From contig JABMCL010002049.1 of NCBI GenBank assembly GCA_018857735.1, positions 1,423,501 to 1,487,500 of the forward strand: 64,000 nt of DNA, given 5' to 3'. The notes under the pieces were generated by a model. That model had not been told where the DNA came from, did not search any database, and saw only the letters and a list, made by a program, of their open reading frames with translations. A program made the translations under genes and the position numbers. This DNA is from Alviniconcha marisindica (Eukaryota > Mollusca > Gastropoda > Provannidae). Below, one piece after another: positions 35,201 through 45,700 of the stretch. Position 1 is the stretch's first letter; the number at the start of each line of letters is the position of its first letter.

Positions 35201-38200
35201 CTTTGTTTAACCGGACTACTCATGCTCCAAACGACAGAGCTCATCCCTGATTGTCCCCCAAAAGTAGTGTGTGTGTGTGTGTTCACTTGTTTGACAGTGA
35301 TTGCATTGTGCACAGGCCAAGTACCTGGACTGGGTGCTGAAGGATCACCGCAACATCCTGGCCATCTTGGAGGACCTGCCCTCCCTCAAGCCTCCCCTGG
35401 ATCATGTGCTGGAGCTGTTGCCACGGTTACAGGCCCGGCTCTACTCCATCTCGTCTTCATCAAAGGTGGGTTGTGCTGCAGCCTGGCATGGTGTGTTGAA
35501 TGAAGGAATGGGGCTTAATGTCCTCCGGTGTTAGGCTGACATGTTAGGGACACCAGTGGTCTGTTTATGTCTCTGTTTTATTTGTGTCCAACAAAAACTT
35601 TGGTCTGTCCATGTCTCGGTCTGTTTGATTTGTGTACCATAGAAACTTTGGTCTGTCCATGCCTTGGTCTGTTTTATTTGTGTACAATAGAAACTTTGGT
35701 CTGTCCATATCTTGGTCTGTTTTATTTGTGTACAGTAGAAACTTTGGTCTGTCCATATCTCGGTCTGTTTTATTTGAGTACAACAGAAACTTTGGTCTGT
35801 CCATGTCTTGGTCTGTTTTATTTGTGGACAATAGAAACTTTGGTCTGTCCATATCTCGATCTGTTTTATTTGTGTACAACAGAAACTTTGGTCTGTCCAT
35901 ATCTCGGTCTGTTTTATTTGTGTACAACAGAAACTTTGGTCTGTCCATGTCTCAGTCTGTTTTATTTGTGTACAATAGAAACTTTGGTCTGTCCATATCT
36001 CAATCTTTTTATTTGTGTACAACAGAAACTTTGGTCTGTCCATATCTCGGTCTGTTTTATTTGTGTACAGTAGAAACTTTAGTCTGTCCATGTCTCGGTC
36101 TGTTTTATTTGTTACAATAGAAACTTTGGTCTGTCCATATTTTGGTCTGTTTTATTTGTGTACAGTAGAAACTTTGGTCTGTCCATGTCTCAGTCTGTTT
36201 TATTTGTGGACAATAGAAACTGTTTTCCTGTGCCTCCTGTTTTGCAAGATTTTTTGTTTAAAAAAAATGTTCATCAGCACACAGTGCTGGTTGAGTACAC
36301 CACTTGCACACCACCCCTGGTTGTTTCTTCCATGTGTGCATGTGCATTCAGGTTCATCCAGATGTGATCTGCATCACTACAGTGCTGGTGCAGTGCACCA
36401 CATGCACAGGGTGACTCGTCATGGATGTGCGCATTCAAGTTCAGCCTGACATGATTTGCATGACAGCAGTGCTGGTGGAATACACCACGCGCACAGAGCA
36501 GTTCACCAAAGGGCGTGTTTCTTTCTCGTGCGCGTTATGGTTCAGTCTCAGCTGGACTGCATTACAGCGGTGCTGGTCGAGTACACCCAGTGCACAGGGT
36601 GGCTCACAAAGGGCGTAGCCAGCTCTGATCGTTTCTTTCTTGTGTGCGTTCAGGTGCAGCCAGATGTGATCTGCATCACAGCGGTGCTGGTGGAGTACAC
36701 CACTCGCACGGGGCGGCTCACCAAAGGTGTGGCCACTTCGTGGCTGAAGGAAAAGCAGCCGGACAACGGGCACAGGCCCCGCGTGCCCATCTACGTGCGC
36801 AAGTCGCAGTTCCGCCTCCCCTTCAAGCCCAGCACGCCCATCATCATGATCGGCCCCGGCACCGGTCTTGCTCCCTTCCGTGGCTTCATCCAGGAACGGG
36901 ACCTCCAGCACCAGGAAGGTAGGCTGGGTGCTTTAGACTGATAGAGGGCCCTGCTCTAGCACAGGAAGGCTAGGCTGAAGGTGCTCTTAGACTGATAGAG
37001 GGCCCTGCTCTGAGCTCTAAGCTCCCTGATTCCCTTAGTTATAGGCTGGGTGCTTGTAGAGTGTCCTGCGCTTAGCTCTAAGCTCTGATTCCCTTAGTTA
37101 CTGTCCCACAAGCTCCCTTCCATGGCTTCATCCCCAGCACACCCATCATCATGATCGGCCCCGGCACCGGCCTTGCTCCCTTCCGTGGCTTCATCCAGGA
37201 GTGGGACCTCCAGCACCAGGAAGGTAGGCTGGGTGCTCATAGACTGATAGAGTGTACTGCGCTTAGCTCTAAGCTCTGATTCCTTAGTTACTGTCCCACA
37301 AGCTCCCTTCTGCAGCTTCTTCCAGGAGTGGGACTTCTGGCCCAAGGGAGGTAGGCTAGGTGCCTGTAGACTGTTCTGTGCTGAGCTCTAAGCTCTGATT
37401 CCCTTAGTTACTGTCCTGCAAGCTCCCTTCCATGGCTTCAGCCAGGAGCAGGACTTATGGCACAAGGGAGGTAGGCTGGGTGTTCATGGAGGGATCTGTG
37501 CAGAGCTCTCAGCCCCACATCCCATAGCTGCTGTCTCATAAGCTCCCTTCCACAGTTTTGACCAAGAGCACGATTTCCAGCGCAAGAAAGGTAGGCTGAG
37601 TGTTCGTAGAGGATTCTACACTGAGCTCTAAGCCCCATTTCCTAGTAGCTACTACTGTCCCACAGGCTTGTAATTTGATCACCGTCTTCTTGCACTGGGT
37701 TAGCTGTGGATGCATAACGATGTGTCTGAGTCCAGCATTCAGGTGAACGCAAAACATTTTGAATGCATCGGATATCTTCCATCATCAGTGAATCGGCTCC
37801 GTGACTTATTTTGAAGGTTTTGTTTTGGAACGTGCCAGGTCTTTTTCTCTCTGTCGCTGCGCTTTTTGCTTGTGGTTCTGATGTTCAGAGAGGGGCAGTC
37901 ACTCTTTGGACCTTTTTTGTGTGGGAGGTTGTTTGTGGCATTCTGATTGGCTGAGGCTGCTGGGTGATTGGCAGGCCAGAGCCCTCTGTTGACGAGGCTG
38001 GGATGAGTGTGAGTTGTGGGTATGAGCATTTGAAACGTCCAGGAGCCAGGAGTGTGTGCATGAAGATGTACAAGGGGTAGTGGAATGGATTCAGGGGGGT
38101 GGGAATTGAAAATTTGTTAGTGCCAGAATGTGGAGTCCATTTGGCTGTGGTGAATGTACCATGTGCTTATGGTCTGGATGGTTGTAGTGAATGTTTTGGT

Positions 38201-39848
38201 GGTTTGCAAGGTGTTAGGAGCTGTGACAAATTGGATTTTGCGAAGCAGAATTGCCAGGGTCTTTTTGTGTCTTCTAAGTTCTATACAGAGTGAAACTCCT
38301 CTTTAAAATACCCTTCTCTCTTATACAGAGTAGAACCTCTCTTCCTCAGGCTGAAAAAAAGCACACCTACCTCAGGCTAAAAAGAATATTTAAAAATCAC
38401 TGAGGGGGGGGGGGGGGGAAGCGAGGATTAAAGACAACAATAGAAATCATATAAAACATAAATAAAACTTGGAGGGACAGCGAAGAGCGGTTTGGGATGA
38501 TCTTCACTTTCATGTGATATTTCACTCAACAAAATACATCACTCACAGCAGACAGACTCTTTCATCCCTGAAAACCGCTACAGCGGTTGAGAGAATCTTT
38601 CCCTTCATTCCTGAGAACCGCTAGAGAGGGGCAGGCATAAACACTCCCTTCCTTCCGGCTGGCCGCTGCAGCGGTTCTGCCTTTGAAAACTGTGCCTATC
38701 TATCACATGGTCAGCACCTCAGTTCCCCCTGGCCAGTGTAACGGGACCTGAGGAATGTTTTGATAAGCCGCACAATGCTTTGATTAGCCGTGCCTGGCCA
38801 CTGCCAGAGTGTGGGAAAGTGTCCAGTGCACAAAATTTGTCCATTTCTAGGGATGGGGTTAGGTTATTCTGTACAGTTGGAAAGATGGCGGCGGATGAGT
38901 ACATGTTTATGACAATCTGGGCGAAAATGATTTTGATCTGTTTGAACTGACAGAAGAGGAGAGAGCAGAGCTTGCAAATGCATTTAAAGATGATAGTGAG
39001 AGTGGTGATGAATTGGATGATGAAAACCTGCCATTGTTTTTTACTCAGCCACATTTTGAGTGGACAGGTGGGGACACTGCTGTGACACGAGACATACCTC
39101 TGATGTCCAGTGCAGATGTGTACATAGACATAGTAAATATAGTTGTACAGAGTTACGGTGCAAACATTGTGTATATATATGATAGAGACGGCGCATGGAT
39201 TACACTAAAATGAAACAATCATACTGTGAACTCATACTTCCTACTCTTGTGCAAACCGTCACCTTTTCATCACCATTTCAAGGACACAGACAATGTGACA
39301 AACGGAATTTCGGGAGTCAGTTTCTATGTGGATGTTATCTGGAACATCAGACTGTAAGTAGGGAGCATGTTCCATTTCTCTTGGCATGTTCTGTGGGCCT
39401 GCAAAACATTGGTTTCGTCTGTTTGTCTTAAAAAAGGTATGTGTCACCTTTATTTGCACCTGTGTGTCACCCTCCTGGTGACAGTGACTCTGAAAGTGTG
39501 ACCATTGCCTTCTGACTTCATTTACCTACACAGCGATATATAGGTTGCCATGGTTTTACTAAGAGCTTGCAGACACAGATGACTCAAACCCACATACCCT
39601 CTTTCATACATTTTTTCCTTATGAAAACCCAGGAATGAAAGGACTGTTATGTACATAGGAACATAGGAATAAGGGGAAGTAATGCCAAATACGAAACAGG
39701 GATGAAAGAGTTAACACCCACACCCATGCATGGAGGCACATGTGCACACACACACACACAAACCACACGCAACACACACACACACACACACATTGATACA
39801 TGTGCATACCCAAACACACACACACTACACACCCACACATGCATGCAT

Positions 39849-39883
<35 letters not shown>

Positions 39884-40964
39884 TGCACACCTGCACACAC
39901 ACAGCCACTCAGTGTGTCTTGCTGCAACTGGGCCGCTTTGCTTTGCAGGCAAGCCGATGGGTGACACCATCCTGTACTTTGGTTGTCGGCGGAAGGCAGA
40001 GGACTTCATCTATGAGGACGAGCTGGCGGAGTTCACCAAGCGCGGCTCCCTCACCAAGCTATACACAGCCTTCTCCAGGGACCAGAAGAAGAAGGTCTAT
40101 GTGCAGCACCTCCTGGAGAACAACAAAGACGAGACCTGGAACGTTCTGGAGAACAACGGCCACTTCTACATCTGTGGGTAAGTGAGGGAACCAGGGACGC
40201 TCCCGGGTTGGGGATGTTGAGTTGATGGAGGTGGTGGTCCAGCCTTAGAAGCATTACAGCAGTATCCACATTTTGCCCTGTCAGTTAACTCTGCATGTGT
40301 GTGTGTGTGCTACGTGTGTGTATGCTGCATACATGTGTGTGTTCATGTGTAAATATAGATGGCATGTGTTTCATGTATGATCTGTTTTGACAAAACCTGT
40401 GTCATAAATTCACTCTGTATTCTGTCTGCGTCCATTTGAGGACTTTGAACTGAGGCGGCAAAATATGCACATTGCTAACATCTCAAGATTCACCGTGGTA
40501 TCACCTACATGGTTGACTGTGTATTAAAACAAATGGTCTGCCAGGGGTGGGGGGGGGGGGAATGTGTATTCTTACCTACAAGTCTATGCTTTTGAAAGAG
40601 AGAATGGAGACTGGTCTGGGCTCTCTGTCAGAGGGGACCATAATCGCTGAGTTGGCGGTACCCCACCGCAAGATAAAAGAAAATATGAATTAGGATGGTG
40701 ATAATATCAGCAATGATAAATAATGGACATTTCTGTGATGCCTTAGCTATCACATGTATGCAAACAGACTGTGAAAGTTTTTGAGTTTTATGGATGGAGT
40801 GTGTGGATGTGTGATGCAGTGATGCTCGCAACATGGCCCGTGACGTGCTGTCCACGCTGGAGCGCATCATCATGGAGAAAGGCAACATGGATAAATCCGA
40901 GGCGGAAAAGTACATCAAGAAACTGCAAAACAAGGGACGATACTCTGCCGATGTCTGGAGCTGA
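24410..40964 (+). CDS. POR: NADPH-cytochrome P450 reductase, 14 coding exons
   Basis: Exons: 24410-24552, 27252-27309, 28038-28166, 29443-29592, 29961-30085, 30687-30776, 31674-31772, 32941-33057, 33941-34059, 34492-34673, 35316-35465, 36654-36918, 39949-40177, 40820-40964. They sum to 2001 bases (666 residues; human about 680) with all phases consistent. An ER membrane anchor spans residues about 13-32. The FMN domain has [11 protein letters not shown] (75-85), [11 protein letters not shown] (129-139) and [10 protein letters not shown] (162-171). The FAD domain has RLYS (445-448) and GVAT (479-482). The NADPH domain has [12 protein letters not shown] (521-532), GCRR (554-557), [11 protein letters not shown] (618-628) and C-terminal DVWS. 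The catalytic Ser, Cys and Asp are present at S448, C618 and D664. The flavoprotein moves electrons NADPH-FAD-FMN-P450. The start is the first ATG after an acceptor at 24382; an upstream 5' non-coding exon is likely. Several introns carry exon-edge-derived arrays. Confidence 0.97.
25200..27251. repeat. Minisatellite in POR intron 1 built from the exon 2 acceptor and start
   Basis: About 40 units of 45-60 bp: ctctgcaggcccatgttggg, then gacatagtgtagttatgg, then atcttgtgtgtct. The real exon 2 start at 27252 is ctctgcag followed by GCCCATGCTGGAGAGACAG, so the unit copies the polypyrimidine tract, AG and about 18 exon bases. The earliest units (25200-25500) are about 60 bp, with an extra tctgatag. 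Many copies are intact 3' splice sites. If spliced to exon 1 they read ACG CCC ATG, TTG GGG ACA and then TAG, a stop in frame. Confidence 0.95.
27770..28037. repeat. Degenerate 50-bp array in POR intron 2 ending at the exon 3 acceptor
   Basis: About four units of ctgatttcagtcactggtgt followed by ttttgttacacagtcgctgt. The first has gacagagaatcacaacgttg, close to the real junction attacag/AATCGCAACGTAG at 28037/28038. Confidence 0.65.
28200..28352. repeat. Two-copy repeat of about 75 bp in POR intron 3
   Basis: The block gtacttgtagtggggcccct, continuing ttcagcgtttctttttta, occurs at about 28203 and 28288. Confidence 0.85.
28375..28665 (-). mobile_element. Possible SINE remnant in POR intron 3
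   Basis: On the minus strand a B-box-like GGTTTGAGTCC lies about 45 bases after GCAGCCGACTG. The 28380-28420 words (aagagcagcacta) recur at 45030, 45135 and 45980. Diverged. Confidence 0.35.
28925..29035 (-). mobile_element. Possible tRNA-like SINE head in POR intron 3
   Basis: The minus strand reads CAGGACTGCTCGGCTGGTAG followed by AGCATCAGACC, which resembles a tRNA D-arm with A box. No clear B box. Confidence 0.3.
29181..29235. repeat. (CA)n microsatellite in POR intron 3
   Basis: CA run bordered by atgcatgc-type palindromic words on both sides. Confidence 0.95.
31015..31673. repeat. 37-45 bp array in POR intron 6 running into exon 7
   Basis: About 16 units: ctgattgttacagtgtgtag, then tgttttcata. 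Several late units read gttgtgttgcag/CACTGGTT or gtcgtgttgcaccactgg, and the real junction at 31673/31674 is gttgtgttgcag/CACTCGG. The acceptor and first exon bases are thus part of the repeating unit. Confidence 0.85.
32330..32885. repeat. 37-bp and about 27-bp tandem repeats in POR intron 7
   Basis: Four units of gtaaaggatggcttcaatct with gaagagtttgctttggt precede a degenerate run of ctgacttcagtttgaagag units. The array stops about 55 bp before exon 8, and exon sequence is not evident in it. Confidence 0.85.
33245..33370. repeat. Isolated copy of the POR exon 12-end repeat in intron 8
   Basis: The words gctcccttccatggc, ttccagcgcaag, gtgctcatggaggg and tctgtgctgagct match the degenerate exon-12-end units at 37420-37640 in the same order. 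It sits about 3.5 kb upstream of exon 12. Confidence 0.6.
33380..33850 (+). repeat. Interspersed repeat copy in POR intron 8
   Basis: Shares a long series of words with 46440-46840 in the same order: aggcttttttgtatggct, gagcagcag-like, cactggtat, tttctttaa, attgaagggact, gtcctgaggtgac and acattaaaatccag. The 3' end also occurs inverted at 61000-61045. Likely a SINE-like family of about 400 bp. Confidence 0.75.
35505..35552 (+). repeat. Short interspersed repeat fragment in POR intron 11
   Basis: ggggcttaatgtcctccggt and gctgacatgttagggac match the family at 59312 and 18172. Confidence 0.55.
35560..36225. repeat. About 44-48 bp minisatellite in POR intron 11
   Basis: Roughly 14 units of ggtctgtccatatctcggtc then tgttttatttgtgtacaa and tagaaactt. 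Near-identical units suggest recent homogenisation. No exon sequence in the unit. Confidence 0.95.
36270..36653. repeat. Tandem partial copies of the 5' part of POR exon 12
   Basis: Four degenerate copies at about 36270, 36352, 36436 and 36540 of the acceptor and first 65-90 bases of exon 12. Each preserves a version of gatctgcatcacagcggtgc and tggtggagtacaccac. The copy at 36352 has an intact cattcag acceptor and reads [14 protein letters not shown] before a stop. The real exon begins at 36654 as [14 protein letters not shown]. Confidence 0.92.
36919..37650. repeat. Tandem partial copies of the 3' part of POR exon 12 with its donor
   Basis: The end of exon 12 ([20 protein letters not shown]) recurs almost intact at about 37136-37226, followed by the same gtaggctgggtgct donor. 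Shorter decayed copies end at about 37350, 37470 and 37592, each followed by gtaggctg. Units are about 120 bp and carry ctgagctctaagctc and ttagttactgtcccacaagc. The best copy could be reached by a catccccag acceptor, but joining it to exon 12 would hit a stop after a few codons. Confidence 0.92.
38557..39710 (+). mobile_element. Probable piggyBac-like fossil in POR intron 12
   Basis: Perfect 14-bp terminal inverted repeats (CTCTTTCATCCCTG at 38557-38570; its reverse complement at 39697-39710) are accompanied by an inner inverted pair (cttcattcctg near 38606; caggaatgaaagg near 39629). The right end is followed directly by TTAA, the target of piggyBac elements; the left lacks it. Inside, about 38925-39090, a plus-strand frame reads an acidic segment ([18 protein letters not shown], then [12 protein letters not shown]) like piggyBac transposase N-termini. 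No catalytic domain remains. A frameshift separates this frame from the ATG at about 38885. Confidence 0.5.
39740..39903. repeat. Compound (CA)n microsatellite before POR exon 13
   Basis: Interrupted CA runs with atgcatgcatgc. It ends 45 bases before the exon 13 acceptor. Confidence 0.93.
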
Positions 40965-42230
40965 GACTGGATCTACCTCTCACCTCCCCATGCCATCTTG
41001 GTCCTGTGTCTTTCTATTTTTTGGGGGGTGGGGGTGGGAATGGGATTTTTTTTTTCATTTTTTTTTTTTCATTTTCATTTTTCTGGTCGTTCAACTGTGG
41101 CTGCTGTTCACTGTGAAGCGTTGTGGACATCTGGATTGTTTTGTTGATTATTGGCTGTGTTTATTTGTGTGGGCAGTTAACTGTTGTTGTTCACCCTGAT
41201 ATAACCGTACTGGTTGACTGGGCGTGAAACACCAGGTTATTTACTTACTTACTGTTGTTGTTTGTAATGTTTGTCAAGAGCCCCCCTCTCCACGGGGTTT
41301 CTGTTTACTAAACAAGCAGAGGAAATTCAGAAGAAAAAAGATTGAAAAAGATTAGTAATAATAATAATGATTAATAATTAAAGTATTTGTAAAGATTGAA
41401 AAAGATTAGTAATAATAATAATGATTAATAATTAAAGTATTTGTAAAGTGCAAAATCTTGTCCATAGAGACTATTCTAAGCGCACACCACACACACACAC
41501 ACACACACAGGCACCTGCACACAGAAGCATTCTGACTATACAGAGCAAAAAATGCACACAGCTTAAAGCGGGCAGCAAACAGAGACTTGGCAGCAGAAAC
41601 AAAAGAAATTTAGGAGTTTGGTCCATGGGCTGAGAGGAATAGTGTGGTTTTGAATTGAATTTTGAACTGGGATTTGTTTTTTTCAGCATAGTGTATACAG
41701 AGTATGGGAGTTTATTCTTGCACAGAGTTCTCTTCCCATGGGCTTGGAACAAATCCAAGCTAACTATTTTTGATGTGATTCTGTGGATCTGTCGATGATA
41801 AAGTTTCCTGTAGAATTATTTTATACTATATTCAGATCAGTTTGATAAAAATTTATCGTAAAATTATTTTACACTTTATTTGGATCAGGTTTTTTTACAC
41901 TTTATTTGTATAATTGTTTTTCATACACGTTTAGTGATTGATGGAATAATTTGCTTTACAATGCGAGTTGCAGATATATACTGTTACTAGAATATTTTTT
42001 GAATGAGAATGAATATGTTTCAGGTAACCTTTACTTGACCTAGATATTGTGATTGTCACTGCCTTTTCAGCCCCTTTTTTTTTTTTTTTTTTTTTGCTGA
42101 TGAATGGTTTTAACAGTTAAAACTAATTTTTAAAAAATGAAACAATAACAGCAGCAACAACAACAAAAAACACTTGGGCTCATAGAATAAACTTTCATGT
42201 TCATAAACAGTTGTATGGTTGTTAATAAAA
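40965..42230 (+). other. POR: Probable POR 3' untranslated region
   Basis: No coding frame follows the stop. Candidate AATAAA poly(A) signals lie at 42186-42191 and 42224-42229. The region holds a SINE tail at 41193-41258 (ataaccgtactggttgactg, then tttacttactt), a 54-bp direct duplication at 41340-41447 and a CA run at 41486-41510. The exact end is not determinable here. Confidence 0.45.
41340..41447. repeat. 54-bp perfect direct duplication
   Basis: gattgaaaaagattagtaat, then aataataatgattaataatt and aaagtatttgtaaa, occurs twice head to tail. Confidence 0.95.
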
Positions 42231-42439
42231 ACTGAACATATCTGTGTCTGCTGTTTAGTATAGTAGGTGTGTGTCTGACTACAACCGTATTATTATGTGA
42301 ACAGTTTAGACATAAAGATGTGTTTGGTGTTATGCTCAAGGGACCGCAGACTGTAACTAACAGCATTTGAGGCAATTCCTGTTTGAGTGCAGACTAATTT
42401 CAGTGGCGGTCAGAGCTGTACGGTACTGCTTAATGGAAT

Positions 42440-43110
42440 TTAGACTAAATCCAGTGGGCAGTTGGAACAATTCTGTTACTGCTTGCAGCTCGACTGCAGA
42501 CTAAGTCTGGTGTACAGTCAGAACAGTTATGTTGCGGCTTGGTTGCAGACTCAATCCAGCGTACAGTCAGAACAGTTACGTTGCTGCTTGCGGCTCGGTT
42601 GCAGACTCAATCCAGCATACAGTCAGAACAGTTACGTTGCTGCTTGCGGCTTGGTTGCAGACTCAATCCTGCATACAGTCAGAACAGTTATGTTGCTGCT
42701 TGCAGCTCAGTTGCAGACTCAATCCAGCATACAGTCAGAACAGTTATGTTGCTGCTTGCAGCTTGGCTGCAGACTCAATCCAGCGTACAGTCAGAACAGT
42801 TATGTTACTGCTTGGTTGCAGACTAAGTCCAGTGTACAGTCGTAACAGTTATGTTACTGTGTGCAGCTTGGTTGCAGACTAAGTCCAGTGTACAGTCGTA
42901 ATTGTGTGCAGCTTGGCTGCAGACTCAATCCAGCATACAGTCAGAACAGTTATGTTACTGCTTGCAGATCAATTGCAGACTAAGTCCAGTGTACAGTCAG
43001 AACAGTTATGTTACTGCTTGCAGCTTGGTTGCGGAGTAAATCCAGCGTACAGTCAGAACAGTTACTGCTTGCAGCTTGATTGCTGACTAAATCCAGTGGC
43101 AGTCAGAATA
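42440..43110. repeat. About 54-bp minisatellite downstream of POR
   Basis: About 12 units of gttgcagactcaatccagc, then gtacagtcagaacagttatg and ttgctgcttgcagct. Three forward frames are partly open because of the period, not because of a gene. Confidence 0.95.
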
Positions 43111-43795
43111 CTATGGTACTGCTCAAATCAAATAGTAGTGACAACAGAGCCCCCCTCAAGTTGGTACAAATGATTGTTGAAAAGTTTGCAAACTTGAGAT
43201 GTGCTTCTTCAGTTGTCTGTTATGGTATTGTAAATATGTTTTTGTTATACTTTTGAATTTTATGCCTCAAATTCTTTATTGTGATAACTTCAATGAGGGA
43301 CACAATGTCTGTTGCATTTTGTTTGTTTGTTTGTTGGTTTCTGTTGTTGCGGGGCTTGGGTGAGTGAATGGTTGCATGATGTAAATATACCATCCTATTC
43401 AACTTGTAGCGATGAAGTCGACATCATTGTTGATCTGTTGCTGTACAGTAAAGACTACTGCAGAGTCTGTCATGACAAGAAGTTTGTTTCCATCGCAAGG
43501 CCACCACTGCTGGTGATTTTTGAGTTGGTTTGGCCGTGACTGTTCAGAGAGGAAAGGGCGTTGTTCAGGAGAGCAGTGGCAAACAAACCAGTGCAGTGTG
43601 AGACAACCTGCAACAGTCATCATTCAGTGGAACCCCTCTTCACCCCCCCCCCCCCCCCCTCCCCTCCATGCCCGTGACTGTTCAGAGAAGAAAGGGCATT
43701 GTTCAGGAGAGCAGTGGGAAACAGCCAGCGCCCCAGCCATTGCAGTGTGAGACAACCTGTGACAGTCATCATACAGTGGAACCCCTCTTTTCAGC
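43111..43795. other. Intergenic with a two-copy 100-bp repeat
   Basis: The block gtgactgttcagagaggaaa, continuing gggc and ttgttcaggagagcagtgg, with gtgtgagacaacctg and gtggaacccctctt, occurs at about 43537-43640 and 43673-43790, separated by a poly-C run at 43643-43659. Resembles a decayed transposon copy. No gene. Confidence 0.5.
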
Positions 43796-43799
43796 TCTT

Positions 43800-44245
43800 G
43801 CCACGTAAGTAAAAACATGAAAAGCGCTGCCACATAAATAAATGAAAAGTGTTTGCCACATAAGTAAACGTGAAAAGCGCTGCCACGTGTATAAATAAAT
43901 GAAAAGTGCTTGCCACATGTAAACGTGAAAAGCACTGCCACATAAATAAATGAAAAGTGCTTGCCACATGTAAACGTGAAAAGTGCTGCCACATAAATAA
44001 ATGAAATGTGCTTGCCACATAAGTAAACATGAAAAGCGCTGCCACATAAATAAACGTGAAAAGTACTGCCACATAAATAAATGAAAAGCGCTGCCACATA
44101 AATAAATGAAAAGTGCTGCCACATAAGTAAACGTGAAAAGCACTGCCACGTAAATAAATGAAATGTGCTTGCCACATAAGTAAACATGAAAAACTCTTAG
44201 CACATAAGTAAACGTGAAAAGCTTTGCTGCATAAGCAAATGTGAA
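43800..44245. repeat. 25-bp minisatellite
   Basis: About 17 units of gccacataaataaatgaaaa gtgct, alternating with gtaaacgtgaaaagcgct variants (higher-order alternation). Confidence 0.93.
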
Positions 44246-45700
44246 AAGCTCCCGTATAAATGTCCGTCTGCAGGGCAGGGAGAGGGCTAAAGACCAAGGA
44301 GTTTTTAGGGCCCCCACCCCACCCCCAATCCCAGGTCACTTTTTGCCTTCATACTGAGTGGGTTCCATTGTATTTCACACACTGGCACAGCTGAAAAAAG
44401 CAGTCAGAGTTAGCTCATTTGTGTTCCTGCTGAACTTGCCTTGACAGCTTACACATGCTCCTGTTGAACTTGCCATTTTCCCCCCCTTTGGATTGGCCTG
44501 GATCTTGTCATCAATATATTTGTGTAAAAAAGAAAAAAGAAGTAATATGCAGTGGTATTACCTCTTCCTTTTTGTGACAATCACATTTTTGTTCTCTTGG
44601 GCAGTTTTGAAATCTGTGTGGAGCTCATTGGAACAATTCTTTTTGTGGATTGAGGAGAAAAGAGCTTGCTCACACTGGATTTGAGCAGTTCATGAGTAAA
44701 AAAGACTAATGCAGTCCATGGTGATGTCAGTAATTTTTGTTTAGCCAGGAAGCCTTGATGAACTGATCTCTGTCCTCAGTCCATTTTTTTCACAAATAAT
44801 TGTAGTCCAGATTTTTTTCTGCCAAACTTTGAACTGAAAGCACAGTAACCGTCATCATAAAGACAATTTCACCAATCAGGTTGGTGCCGTGGCTCAGTCA
44901 TGTGCACGTTTGGTAATAATTATGCCGGTTACTGGCATGTAAACTTTGCATTTAAAAAAAGATGTGTTCACATTCCTTTGGGGACTGATATTAGTCACCT
45001 TACCTGGGTATGGCTACAGGAGTGACAAGAGCAGCACTGACCAGTCTTGCAAGCGTGTGTGTGGTGTTTTAGTGTTTACGTGGGATGTCTCTGAGCCATG
45101 GCACCAACCAGGGCACGACTCCAGCAGCAGCAAGAGCAGCGCTTTTCAGTCCTACCGGTTAATGTGTGGGGTGTTTACCTGGGCCCGTGTGTATGGTGAA
45201 CAAATAAAGGCGGAGAGCCCCTAATCCCAATTTGCTAGAGTCCAGAAGCCCCGCTCTCCTTCTGCATGCATGGGTTGTCAGTAGCCTTGGAAGTCACTAC
45301 TGGCTTGTGTTTATTTTTAGACTGGTGAAGACCGTTGTTTTGCCCACAATGCAACATGAGTGATGTCAGAAACTTGAAATTAATTGGACACCGCATGACA
45401 GCGGTTCACAGTGATCCAATGACCCCTTTCCATTGGAGATTGTCCTGTCTCCTCGTCACCATCTGTGTTGATTATGTGTCTTGATTCCAGATTTTCTTAA
45501 ATAATTTGTGGTTCATTTTTTGTTGTCAGTAGTAGCTCTTGTTGGTAATGGCAGCACCAGATCCACCATTTTAAAGCTGCTTAAATGTAGAAAAATATAA
45601 CTTTAAACATACTTGGGCTGACTGGATAGCACTATTTGTGCTTCACACCTGCCATTTGTTTCAGTATCGTCACCATTTAGAAATTAAACGGGATTGGGGG
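44246..45700. other. Intergenic with SINE-like remnants, no gene recognised
   Basis: Two related segments at 45015-45090 and 45120-45185 share acaagagcagcactgaccag-type words, gtgtgtggtgttt and gtttac(g/c)tggg, and a third is at 45975-46035. Probably pieces of one interspersed repeat. Confidence 0.4.

Noticed and set aside
35531..36120. Long frames (up to 186 codons) in the POR intron 11 array
   Set aside because: Open in at least four frames at once, which is a property of the period and not of coding.
37131..37226. Alternative POR exon
   Set aside because: The acceptor-like catccccag gives a frame that stops within a few codons after exon 12, so it cannot substitute or add in frame.
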